Source: Leptospiraceae bacterium (lineage in GTDB: Bacteria; Spirochaetota; Leptospiria; Leptospirales; Leptospiraceae). Taken from it: a stretch of DNA of 64,000 nt. Below, piece by piece: positions 45,480-53,554 of the stretch. The position numbers and the translations under genes were made by a program. Positions within the stretch are counted from its first letter, which is position 1. Each line of letters begins with the position of its first letter. The notes under the pieces are model-generated. The model was not told where the DNA came from and searched no databases. It saw nothing but the letters and a program-made list of their open reading frames with translations. The DNA is taken from NCBI GenBank assembly GCA_024233875.1, contig JACKPB010000006.1:270032-334031 (forward strand), in the 5' to 3' direction.

Positions 45480-45828
45480 GGTTTGTTATTGGGGGATACT
45501 TTGGTTGGAAGCATTTGTTCTTGTCGAAGGACTTTTTAGGTTCAACCGATAGTGATACGCGATCCCTGAGCGTAGTCGAAGGGGAACTGTGTTCTTCTTG
45601 AAGGATATTTTTTTTCTTAACGCTGACGCGGGGTCTTCTTCGGAGAGAGGTGCCTGCCTTAGGGAAAAGTAAACCTTCCACGAATGGGTGCCCCCAAAAG
45701 CACATCTTTAGTTTAAGAGATTTTAGTGGCTATGCTAGCTCTGATTTCATGCATTGACATGATATCCAACAAATCAGTGTTAATAATTCGAGCGGATTGC
45801 TGAAAATCTTTGCATAATTATTTTTAAT

Positions 45829-45959
45829 CTTTGACTCATTTTGAGATAATCCAAGTCTGATCTACTAGTATGTATCGAAAGTCCTAAAGCATTGATCTTC
45901 CTGCATCCTGATTCAAAAATTCATTTTCTCGATTCAGAAGAGAAATAAGGACTGGACAA
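45829..45959 (+). promoter_or_regulatory. Leader of lipoprotein C (block shared with B)
   Basis: Repeats the CTTTGACTCATTTTGAGAT block (45829-45847) and a hairpin before the ribosome-binding site, here TTTCTC / GAGAAA (45925-45945). Sequence between the blocks has diverged from B, so the kept parts may be functional. Confidence 0.5.
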
Positions 45960-48900
45960 ATGAAAAAATATCTCCTCCTGGCACTCATTCTTCTCAACTT
46001 TCAGGATTGCAATACAGTGAACAAAGACCTGGACAGAGACTTTCTATCCTCCCTCGGTCTTTTCTGGAAGCGATCCACTCAGTCGGAAGTTTCGGGAACG
46101 GCGATCAAAGGTGCGATCAGCGGTGCGAGAGTTCAGATCCTCCCATTGGTGAACAATGCCTGTGACCGAACAGGGGGAACGGCACCCTACGCGGAGACCA
46201 CAACGGATGTGGGTGGAAACTACGCTGTGAGATATGCCAGAGATGGAAAGCCCGTTTGCGTCCTCGTCACCCCCGCAAGCAATGGTCTGACGAAGATGTA
46301 CGATGAATCCCTCAAGCAAAACATCTCCTGGACGGGAGCCAATTACTACATGGATTCCATCATTCAGGAACCGGGTGGTCCTACTAAAAAAGGTGTGGTC
46401 TCCTCTCCATTCAGCCGGATGGCTTCCCGTGTATTTGCGAAGACAATGGAAAAATCCGATGCGAGCTTTGCGAATGCGGTAGCGAATGCCTCCTCGAAAC
46501 AGGTGGTGGCGATGTTCGGATTGAACAAGGGATTCATCAAAGGGAAATCAGCGACAAGAGGGCTTACCGGAGAGAAGAGAAGTCCGAACTCCCACCAAAG
46601 AAGTTTTGGAAAGAGACCGATTCCGGGAGCAAAAGTCCGTTCTGCCGGGACTACCCGCGGAGTGGATGGAGCGCAAACTCGAAATCTCACCCGTGAGGTG
46701 ACTCCGAGTTTGGAGGATTTGGGTCTGGACTTCAGTAAGAGCGATGATCCCTATGTAGCCAAGGCATTGATCACATTGAGCGGGATCTCCGCTCTCTCGA
46801 ATAGCTACGCGAATGGTGCGACCCGCGCGATTCAGAAGGGCGCACTGACCCGTGACACGGCAAATGGAAATGCTCTGGAAAGAGTGATGGATGGTTTTTC
46901 ACAGGTGATCGTGAGTGGTGGAAAGAACACAGCGATCCTGAGTGGAGTTTACAAACGGGCAACGGGAAAATCCCCACCCGCGAGTTTCACCAAGAATCCT
47001 CTTGAATCTACCATGCAGACAGGGATTTCCACCTTTGTCACCCAGTCGGGGGGTGGGGAAGAATGGGGTCTGAACGCCAACGAAATCGATTCTTATTTCA
47101 GCATGTCTTCAATTCCTCCAGCAGATCTCTGGGTGGACACAGCCTCGGCTCCCGACTATCTTTACTATGCGGACAATGATGATGAAGGAGCCATGCTCCT
47201 CTACACAAACAATTATGAATACTACTACCCCTGGGTAGAAGGTGGACTTCCCACAAATTATGAAGTCGTGAGTACTGAGAAATTGCCTATCGGGATGTTG
47301 CTGAATCCTCTGACAGGAGCGATCTACGGAACTCCCACGACAGCCACAACCACCTCAGCAAAAATCACAATCAAAGCGAGCAATAAGTTCGGAAGCACCA
47401 CTACAGTATTCAAGATCAAGGTTCAGAACTATGTTGTGGGTCAGGCATTTGCTTATGTCTACTATTCGACCTGTACCCAGAACACGACCTGTAATCTGGA
47501 GATAGGGGTAGAAGGAGTTCTGAACTACAATTACAAGATCACCGGTTTTACATCTAGCGGTGGGAGTTTTAGTGTAGCTGATGAATACTTCGGATCCATC
47601 ACCGGAACAGCGGCAAACTCGAGCGGAGCCATGACCGGGTCTCTGACCTACACGAATTTGAACGATAACACTTCCCATACCCTCACTGATGCTGTGGATT
47701 ATTACATAGATTCGAATGTTCCCAAGGCGAATATTTGGGGAAGTGAACTTGTCGTAGGATATGATTTTTCCTACATCGCCTTTGATATCGAAGGAGCCGG
47801 AGACTACGGATCGTATAGCTTTGTTCCTCAGGACTTAGGAAATGGAATGAGAATTGATGCCTACGGTTCAATCTGGGGAACACCGACAAGTTCGGGAAGC
47901 TGGTCTCCGACGGTGACGGTGATCCTGGCAAGTGGAGCGACGGCTTCGGTGAGTCTGGGAAGTTTTACCATCGGAGAGGCAGGCACCACCCCGACTTTAG
48001 TCTTAGGAGGTAATTATCTCTACTATACGGGAAACTGTACTGTGGGAGATACGAGCTGCAACCTGACCCTGGATACGACACTCTCAACATTCCCCGATGG
48101 ATTGACAGCGGCTGACTTCACTTTCAGTGATGGATATTCTGAATTGGCTGATATTTGGGGACTGAGCATTGCTTCCGATGGAACAATAACCGGAACATCG
48201 AACGATGAGTTCGTATTTGCCACAGTTCTGGGAAGTGCGGCCGGGGTAGATTATGATTTCTACCTCGATCTCTACTTCACTCCTGTCGGTGGAGGTGGAG
48301 GACTGGGTAGTTTGGGAAGTATTTACTATTCCGGATTTTGCTACGATACGGATGCCTCCTGTACCTTTGCCACGGATTTTCTTATTTCTTCAGTTTCAGC
48401 TACGGGATTGGATGGTACATTCACCATTTCGGGAGATGGAACAATCTCCACAAACTCACCTGTGGCGGGAACATATAATTTTACCATCGATTACTACGAT
48501 GATACCGAGCTTATTTCTTACACAGGGGTAGCCGTCTACATCGATGTATTTTCTTCCACTCCACCTCCGGCGAATAAGAAGATGTTTGTCACCTCTTCTA
48601 CTGCTTCCAATCAAGGTTTAGCCAGTTATGATAGTTTATGTAATGGTGACCCCAATTATCCCGGTACCGGAGTCTTCAAGGCATTGATGGTAACTAGTAC
48701 TAGAGGAGGTTGTACTGCGTATGACTGTTCGGGTGCTACTGATTGGCCTATCGCTCCCGATACCACTTATACTGATCACCAATACCCAACCATATATTTC
48801 ACATCAGACAGTTCTTCAACTTTTGGAGACTTTGACCTGACTCCCTACAATACTTACTATAGTGGACAACCAAGAGTCTACAGTGGGTTATCCACTGACA

Positions 48901-49052
48901 AGTCTTGGACGAATGACTCAACCTATGGGAATTGTGCGAACTGGTCCAGTAATACCACCGGAAACTTCACCTTTTTTCGATTTGATACCAATGTTGTGGA
49001 CTTTGGATCTTGTAGCGCTGTATCCTATAGCACCATTTGTTTGGAGCAGTGA
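45960..49052 (+). CDS. Large lipoprotein C with Ig-like repeats and C-terminal DUF1554
   Basis: 1,030-residue surface lipoprotein. Its first ~750 residues are almost the same as in lipoprotein B (same lipobox MKKYLLLALILLNFQDC). It then diverges: its third Ig-like part (SGDGTISTNSPVAGTYNFTI) and DUF1554 domain (NKKMFVTSSTASNQGLASYD, GCTAYDCSGATDWPIAPDTT, NCANWSSNTTG, YSTICLEQ) are only moderately similar to those of B. Eight or more Cys residues in the last domain could form disulfides. The contrast between a fixed base and a variable tip suggests a paralogue family that presents different ligand-binding ends. Confidence 0.82.
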   Translation: MKKYLLLALILLNFQDCNTVNKDLDRDFLSSLGLFWKRSTQSEVSGTAIKGAISGARVQILPLVNNACDRTGGTAPYAETTTDVGGNYAVRYARDGKPVCVLVTPASNGLTKMYDESLKQNISWTGANYYMDSIIQEPGGPTKKGVVSSPFSRMASRVFAKTMEKSDASFANAVANASSKQVVAMFGLNKGFIKGKSATRGLTGEKRSPNSHQRSFGKRPIPGAKVRSAGTTRGVDGAQTRNLTREVTPSLEDLGLDFSKSDDPYVAKALITLSGISALSNSYANGATRAIQKGALTRDTANGNALERVMDGFSQVIVSGGKNTAILSGVYKRATGKSPPASFTKNPLESTMQTGISTFVTQSGGGEEWGLNANEIDSYFSMSSIPPADLWVDTASAPDYLYYADNDDEGAMLLYTNNYEYYYPWVEGGLPTNYEVVSTEKLPIGMLLNPLTGAIYGTPTTATTTSAKITIKASNKFGSTTTVFKIKVQNYVVGQAFAYVYYSTCTQNTTCNLEIGVEGVLNYNYKITGFTSSGGSFSVADEYFGSITGTAANSSGAMTGSLTYTNLNDNTSHTLTDAVDYYIDSNVPKANIWGSELVVGYDFSYIAFDIEGAGDYGSYSFVPQDLGNGMRIDAYGSIWGTPTSSGSWSPTVTVILASGATASVSLGSFTIGEAGTTPTLVLGGNYLYYTGNCTVGDTSCNLTLDTTLSTFPDGLTAADFTFSDGYSELADIWGLSIASDGTITGTSNDEFVFATVLGSAAGVDYDFYLDLYFTPVGGGGGLGSLGSIYYSGFCYDTDASCTFATDFLISSVSATGLDGTFTISGDGTISTNSPVAGTYNFTIDYYDDTELISYTGVAVYIDVFSSTPPPANKKMFVTSSTASNQGLASYDSLCNGDPNYPGTGVFKALMVTSTRGGCTAYDCSGATDWPIAPDTTYTDHQYPTIYFTSDSSSTFGDFDLTPYNTYYSGQPRVYSGLSTDKSWTNDSTYGNCANWSSNTTGNFTFFRFDTNVVDFGSCSAVSYSTICLEQ

Positions 49053-49175
49053 TTGAGAAGACGTATTTCTTTCGATCCACAGTCACGAGCATTGGAGCGG
49101 AACTGAACCGACTCCTGAGCGTAGTCGAAGGACTTTTTTTTATTACCGCTGACGCGGGGTCTTCTTCGGTTCAAC

Positions 49176-49337
49176 TTTCAATGATGCTAAAATTTCTCCT
49201 TCATAACAAGGTTGCTGCTTATCCAAAATCTCTCCACAAAAAACGGTCAGCGGAAACAGACCCGCTCTCCCTAAATTTTTGTTCCGAGATGTTTGGGCTG
49301 CGCAACCTTGGATTCTCTGAGAAAAGCATCATTGAAA
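49176..49337 (+). repeat. R2 element, type 1, complete
   Basis: Best type 1 copy: outer arms TTTCAATGATGCT (49176-49188) / AGCATCATTGAAA (49325-49337), inner helices CAAGGTTGC / GCAACCTTG and AGCGG / CCGCT. 124 nucleotides past the lipoprotein C stop codon. Confidence 0.75.
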
Positions 49338-49510
49338 GGCTGGTTTGTTATTGGGGGATTCTTTGGTTGGAAACCTGAATTTTTGTCGAAGGACTTTTTA
49401 GGTTGAACCGAAAGTGGTACGCGATCCCTGAGCGTAGTCGAAGGGGAACTGTGTTCTTCTTGAAGGATTTTTTTTTATTACCGCTGACGCGGGGTCTTCT
49501 TGAGTTCAAC

Positions 49511-49665
49511 TTTCCATCCTGATGCTCTATCGTAATACAAGGTTCCTTTCGCTCGAAACTTATTACTCAAAAAACGAGAGTCGGAAACGGATCCGACTTC
49601 TCTAAATTTTTGATCCATAAGATTTCGGCTATGGAACCTGAATTTCTTTAGAATCAGGATGGAAA
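49511..49665 (+). repeat. R2 element, type 2
   Basis: Outer arms TTTCCATCCTGAT (49511-49523) / ATCAGGATGGAAA (49653-49665); inner AAGGTTCC / GGAACCT and GTCGG / CCGAC. The loop-side sequence TTATTACTC replaces TTCGGGC of other copies. Confidence 0.75.
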
Positions 49666-49710
49666 GGCTGGTTTTTGGTTGGGGGGGGATAGGAGGCTCA
49701 AAAATATTTA

Positions 49711-49755
49711 GATAGGGGTTTGGGGACGATGAGTCCCCAATTCGCTGAAAGGCAT
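49711..49755 (-). repeat. R1 repeat, copy n (helix 3 and part of helix 2)
   Basis: Reverse-oriented partial R1 (GGGGTTTGGGGACGATGAGT, then CCCCAA and GCTGAAAGG), next to the type 2 R2 element and before brnT. Confidence 0.6.
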
Positions 49756-49828
49756 TGGTGAAATTCAATTCTTTATTCCTAAAATCTATTGACATGATGT
49801 GTGTATGGGGATATGTATAGAAATGCAT

Positions 49829-50107
49829 ATGCGGTTTGAATGGGATGAAAATAAAGACAGGGAAAATCGCAAAAAACACGGTGTCTCATTTTCTGAAGCT
49901 CAGTATGCTTTCAAAGACAAATACCGGGTGATCGCTGAAGACAGGAAGCATTCAACTCAATCAGAAAAACGATACTTTTGTTTTGGTAAGGTAGATGAAG
50001 GGATCCTTACTGTTAGATTCACCATAAGAAAATTTATGATTCGAATTTTTGGTGCCGGTTTTTGGCGGGAAGGAAAACAAAAATATGAAAAAGAAAACAA
50101 TCTATAA
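49829..50107 (+). CDS. brnT: BrnT-family toxin (DUF497)
   Basis: 92-residue RelE-fold ribonuclease toxin of type II TA systems. Family phrases: RFEWDENKDRENRKKHGVSF at the start, ALRVIAEDRKHS-like centre (YRVIAEDRKHSTQSEKRYFC), and FTIRKFMIRIFGAGFWREGK. The usual C-terminal RxxSARxAxxxE motif is only partly recognisable (IRIFGAGFW), so activity is uncertain. The ATG at 49829 begins the family pattern; an upstream ATG would add ten residues. It overlaps brnA by 23 bases. Confidence 0.8.
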   Translation: MRFEWDENKDRENRKKHGVSFSEAQYAFKDKYRVIAEDRKHSTQSEKRYFCFGKVDEGILTVRFTIRKFMIRIFGAGFWREGKQKYEKENNL

Positions 50108-50333
50108 GAACGCTCCGGATGAAATAGGGGATGCTATAGTCTCTTCCAAAATCATAAAAGATTTTTTACCGGATCCTGAAGATCTTGTTTTTAAAGAAGA
50201 GACTGTTAGGGTGACTATCAATCTGAGTAAACAAAGCATTGATTTCTTTAAAAAAGAAAGTCTCAGGTTGGGAGTACCCTACCAGCGTATGATCAAAAAT
50301 TTGATTGATATCTATGCTCAAAAGCATAGTTGA
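50085..50333 (+). CDS. brnA: BrnA-family antitoxin
   Basis: 82-residue antitoxin with a C-terminal ribbon-helix-helix-type end: TVRVTINLSKQSIDFFKKES, then LGVPYQRMIKNLIDIY. It starts inside the brnT gene, the normal arrangement for brnTA, and is expected to bind BrnT and repress the operon. Confidence 0.8.
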   Translation: MKKKTIYKNAPDEIGDAIVSSKIIKDFLPDPEDLVFKEETVRVTINLSKQSIDFFKKESLRLGVPYQRMIKNLIDIYAQKHS

Positions 50334-50504
50334 GATTTTGAAAAATCTTTTCCCATAGCATGGAGACGAATCGACTCCTGAGCGTAGTCGAACGACTTTT
50401 TAAGTTAAACCGAAAGTGATACGCGATCCCTGAGCGTAGTCGAAGGGCAACTGTATTCTCTTCGAAGGATTATTTTTCTTACCGCTGACGCGGGGTCTTC
50501 TTGA

Positions 50505-51050
50505 TCGGAATCTAACTCTTGAAAATTCTAATCTCATAATCATCTATCAGATTTCCTATTGTCTCTAGTAATGGAGCCATGTTTGTGTTTTGATTGTCCG
50601 ACTTCATCGATCAATTCATCCATAGCTTTTAGAAGAAATTTATATTGTTTTTCCGTGTGCGTACACTCAAAGATTTTATATCCCCCAGACATTTTTCACT
50701 TTTTCTAACTCGGAAATCATAAAATCATTTCTCCTTCCATTTGTCTTTGTCATACTCTGAATGACTTAGAACATGTCGTATATATACCTTAGATCGATTG
50801 AAGTGAATAGAAGCAATCACTCTAAAGTTGTTCTCCGACATTGAAAACTGTAAATTTTCCTACCTGATCTACAGAATTGAATGTCTTTTTAAATCGTTAA
50901 AGGATTTAAAATTCGAATTTTTCACGATTTGTAAGCTTGCAGTGGAGATGCTGAATTTGGGTGTTTTCAATAAACAAAGAAATCTTTCTCCAACTGATAA
51001 CATGCATTCTTGTAGAAATATCTCAAAATGAGATATTTCTACAAGAATTA
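50505..51050 (-). pseudogene. Decayed duplicate of the higBA module
   Basis: Matches 51698-52262 almost base for base, but with many one- to four-base losses (such as GTCCGAC for GTCGCCGAC, ATCCCCCAGAC for ATCCCCCCAGAC, TTGTTCTCCG for TTGTTCCCTCCG). These break both toxin and antitoxin frames. The antitoxin's C-terminal part is absent: the copy starts at GATCGGAATC directly after an R2 leader. The inverted repeat before the toxin is still present at 51012-51046. See the finding on sequencing artefact versus decay. Confidence 0.7.
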
Positions 51051-51106
51051 TTTCTAAAAGGTTTAAATTTTTTTCTTACCTGACGCGGGGTCTTCTTAGG
51101 TTCAAC

Positions 51107-51260
51107 TTTCCATCCTGATGCTCTCTCGTAATACAAGGTTCCTTTCGCTCGAAACTTATTACTCAAAACGAGAGTCGGAGAACAGATCCGACATCTCTAA
51201 ATTTTTGCTCCGAGAAGTTTCGGCTATGGAACCTGTATTTCTGTAGAATCAGGATGGAAA
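51107..51260 (+). repeat. R2 element, type 2
   Basis: Outer arms at 51107-51119 (TTTCCATCCTGAT) and 51248-51260 (ATCAGGATGGAAA), with the inner GTCGG-type hairpin altered to GTCGGAGAACAGATCCGAC. Confidence 0.7.
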
Positions 51261-51305
51261 GGCTGGATTGTTATTGGGGGGGGGATAGGAGGCTCAAAAA
51301 TATTT

Positions 51306-51393
51306 AGATAGGGGTTTGGGGACGATGAGTCCCCAATTCGCCGAAAGGCTCCCTTTCAACCACTAACCTTACACACGTAGTGTGTGAGGTGAG
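51306..51393 (-). repeat. R1 repeat, copy o (covarying helix 1)
   Basis: Reverse-oriented R1 with all three helices. The helix 1 tip is CACAC-GTA-GTGTG in place of CGCAC-TTC-GTGCG, a paired change. Helix 2 is GAAAGG-GAG-CCTTTC. Confidence 0.7.
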
Positions 51394-51428
51394 TAATTCA
51401 AAATGATATTTTGCAAATAGAGAATAAA

Positions 51429-51512
51429 AGATAGGGGTTTGGGGACGATCAGTCCCCAATTCGCTGAAAGGCTCCCTTTCAAACCAATCACCTAACGCAC
51501 GAAGTGCGAAAG
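51429..51512 (-). repeat. R1 repeat, copy p
   Basis: Reverse-oriented R1 with helix 3, helix 2 and helix 1 tip (CGCAC-GAA-GTGCG). It ends 6 bases before the higA stop codon, so it could terminate higBA. Confidence 0.7.
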
Positions 51513-51518
51513 GAAATT

Positions 51519-51920
51519 TTAAATAAATACGGAGGGAGACACATTGAATTTTTGACTCAGTTTTTTGATTTGATTTATGTTTAGATTTCTCTTTCTATTT
51601 AAGATTTCTGAGATGACTCCCTGGCTACCTATATCTTCTAAATCCTTTTGAGTTAGATTGTTTTCTTTCATCAAAAACTTTAGGGTTTCTATAGGATCGG
51701 AATCTAACTCTTGAAAATTTCTAATCTCATAATCATCTATCAGATTTCCTATTGTCTCTAGTAATGGAGCCAGTTTGTGTTTTTGATTGTCGCCGACTTC
51801 ATCGATCAATTCATCCATAGCTTTTAGAAGAAATTTATATTGTTTTTCCGTGTGCGGTACACTCAAAAGATTTTTTATATCCCCCCAGACATTTTTCACT
51901 TTTTCTAACTCGGAAATCAT
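51519..51920 (-). CDS. higA: HigA-type antitoxin
   Basis: 133 residues. The N-terminal part is helical (VKNVWGDIKNLLSVPHTEKQ). The C-terminal part is the helix-turn-helix: FLMKENNLTQKDLEDIGSQG, SEILNRKRNLNINQIKKLSQ, KFNVSPSVFI. This matches the HigA type paired with the HigB_toxin (PF09907-like) branch. The ATG at 51920 has AAGGAG nine bases upstream, placed inside the end of higB; an in-frame TTG or ATG 11 codons earlier is less likely. Confidence 0.82.
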   Translation of the reverse strand: MISELEKVKNVWGDIKNLLSVPHTEKQYKFLLKAMDELIDEVGDNQKHKLAPLLETIGNLIDDYEIRNFQELDSDPIETLKFLMKENNLTQKDLEDIGSQGVISEILNRKRNLNINQIKKLSQKFNVSPSVFI

Positions 51921-51924
51921 AAAA

Positions 51925-52215
51925 TCATTTCTCCTTCCATTTGTCTTTGTCATACTCTGAATGACTTAGAACATGTCGTATATATACCTTAGATCGATTG
52001 AAGTGAATAGAAGCAATCACTCTAAAGTTGTTCCCTCCGACATTGAAAACTGTAAATTTTCCTACCTGATCTACAGAATTGAATGTCTTTTTTAAATCGT
52101 TAAAGGATTTAAAATTCGAATTTTTCACGATTTTGTACCAAGCTTGCAGTGGAGATGCTGAATTTGGGTGTTTTTCAATAAACAAAGAAATCTTTCTCCA
52201 ACTGATAACATGCAT
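51925..52215 (-). CDS. higB: HigB-type toxin (mRNA interferase)
   Basis: 96 residues: MHVISWRKISLFIEKHPNSA, SPLQAWYKIVKNSNFKSFND, GGNNFRVIASIHFNRSKVYI and RHVLSHSEYDKDKW. This matches HigB toxins related to RelE. A palindrome with 20-bp arms overlaps the start codon. It is followed by higA in the standard order. Confidence 0.86.
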   Translation of the reverse strand: MHVISWRKISLFIEKHPNSASPLQAWYKIVKNSNFKSFNDLKKTFNSVDQVGKFTVFNVGGNNFRVIASIHFNRSKVYIRHVLSHSEYDKDKWKEK

Positions 52216-52256
52216 TCTTGTAGAAATATCTCAAAATGAGATATTTCTACAAGAAT
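52214..52256. promoter_or_regulatory. Perfect 20-bp-arm palindrome at the higB start
   Basis: ATTCTTGTAGAAATATCTCA, AAA, and its exact complement. The inner arm end covers two bases of the higB start codon. Likely the HigA operator, or an mRNA hairpin hiding the start. The same palindrome, slightly shorter, lies at 51012-51046 in the decayed copy. Confidence 0.7.
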
Positions 52257-52317
52257 TATTTCCTAAAAGGTTTAAATTTTTTTCTTACCGCTGACGCGGG
52301 GTCTTCTTGAGTTCAAC

Positions 52318-52472
52318 TTTCCATCCTGATGCTCTCTCGCAATACAAGGTTCCTTTCGCTCGAAACTTTCGGGCAAAAAACGAGAGTCGGAGAACAGATC
52401 CGACATCTCTAAATTTTTGCTCCGAGAAGTTTCGGCTATGGAACCTGTATTTCTGTAGAATCAGGATGGAAA
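52318..52472 (+). repeat. R2 element, type 2
   Basis: Outer arms 52318-52330 (TTTCCATCCTGAT) and 52460-52472 (ATCAGGATGGAAA), with AAGGTTCC / GGAACCT inside. Confidence 0.72.
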
Positions 52473-52518
52473 GGCTGGATTGTTATTGGGGGGGATTGGA
52501 GGCTCAAAAATATAAAGA

Positions 52519-52562
52519 TAGGGGTTTGGGGACGATCAGTCCCCAATTCGCCGAAAGGCACC
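52519..52562 (-). repeat. R1 repeat, copy q (partial)
   Basis: Reverse-oriented helix 3 (TTGGGGAC / GTCCCCAA, loop GATCA) and half of helix 2, ending at the dusA stop codon region. It could act as the dusA terminator. Confidence 0.65.
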
Positions 52563-52564
52563 CG

Positions 52565-53554
52565 CTAGTCAACCTTCTCCATCGCTGAATCCAGGAGGAA
52601 TTTCACAGAGGGAAATTCCGAATACATTGTTTCTGTCAGCTTCCTTCTGTAGTACTTGCCTCCGGGCAGACCGTGGAAGAGTCCCATTGTATGACGTAGT
52701 ACATGATGGATCTTTCCACCTTTTGAAATATGTTCCTCCAGATAGGGAATCATCGAGATCATCACTTCTTTTCTGGAGGGACAGGGACGGGAATGGAAAT
52801 AGAATCTTTCATCCACACCGGCAAAGAGATAGGGAATTTCATAGGCGGCTCTACCGATCATCACAGCATCCACTTTTTCTAAAAGACTTCCGGCTATGTC
52901 CAGATCGCGGATGCCTCCGTTGATTTCGATTCGTAAGGAGGGAAATTCTTTCTTGATTTGAAATACATCTTCGTAACGGAGTGGGGGAATGGTTCGATTT
53001 TGAGCCGGTGAGAGTCCGCCGAGAACTGCGATCCTGGCATGAATTGTAAAGTCACGGATTCCCGATTGTGATACAACCTGAATGAAGTTTTTGAGATTTT
53101 CGTAGGATTCCAATCCATTGATTCCGATCCTATGCTTCACACTCACCGGAATCGAGACCGCAGACTTCATGGCTTCCGTGCAGGAGCGGACCAGATCCGG
53201 CTTTGCCATGAGGCAGGCTCCGAAATGCCCGTCCCGAACCCGATCACTCGGACATCCAACGTTTAGATTGACCCCGTCGTATCCGAAGTCTTCAGCTATC
53301 TTAGAGCACTCCGCCAGATCCTCGGGATTGTCCCCTCCGAGTTGTAAGATAAGTGGTTTTTCAATAGGATCGAAGTCGAGAAATCGTTTCCTGTCCCCTC
53401 TGAGGATGGCGGATGTGGTGACCATTTCGGTATAGAGAAGGGTTTTTTCTGTGATACGACGCATGAAGACCCGATAGTGACGATCCGTCCACTCCATCAT
53501 CGGTGCTATGCTGATCGGAAAGGGATCTTTAGGTCGGTGTGAATTGGTAGTCAT
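52565..53554 (-). CDS. dusA: tRNA-dihydrouridine synthase A
   Basis: 329-residue FMN-dependent enzyme that reduces uridines in the tRNA D-loop (positions 20/20a for DusA in E. coli). Family phrases: ISIAPMMEWTDRHYRVFMR at the N-terminus, LQLGGDNPEDLAECSKIAED, NLNVGCPSDRVRDGHFGACL (catalytic Cys in NVGCPS), SVKHRIGIN, FTIHARIAVLGGLSPAQNR, and the FMN-binding INGGI and VDAVMIGRAAYEIP. It overlaps the exporter gene upstream by 26 bases, indicating translational coupling. Length is standard. Confidence 0.92.
   Translation of the reverse strand: MTTNSHRPKDPFPISIAPMMEWTDRHYRVFMRRITEKTLLYTEMVTTSAILRGDRKRFLDFDPIEKPLILQLGGDNPEDLAECSKIAEDFGYDGVNLNVGCPSDRVRDGHFGACLMAKPDLVRSCTEAMKSAVSIPVSVKHRIGINGLESYENLKNFIQVVSQSGIRDFTIHARIAVLGGLSPAQNRTIPPLRYEDVFQIKKEFPSLRIEINGGIRDLDIAGSLLEKVDAVMIGRAAYEIPYLFAGVDERFYFHSRPCPSRKEVMISMIPYLEEHISKGGKIHHVLRHTMGLFHGLPGGKYYRRKLTETMYSEFPSVKFLLDSAMEKVD

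Larger units (their letters stand above)
43990..45690. repeat. R2 repeat cluster between lipoproteins B and C
   Basis: This 2.1-kb gap carries no convincing gene. It is built of R2 elements and their flanks: a leader ACCGCTGACGCGGGGTCTTC recurring at least seven times, core elements (listed separately), and a trailer GTGATACGCGATCCCTGAGC followed by GTAGTCGAAGG. Near 45011-45166 the trailer is tandemly repeated three times with a 52-bp period. Short reading frames with recurring phrases such as KFRESGSVSADRF are by-products of the repeat. Confidence 0.75.

Noticed and set aside
44115..45705. Short frames in the R2 cluster with the recurring phrase KFRESGSVSADRF
   Set aside because: The phrase is created by the R2 hairpin sequence. 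Changes between copies keep base pairing and not the reading frame.
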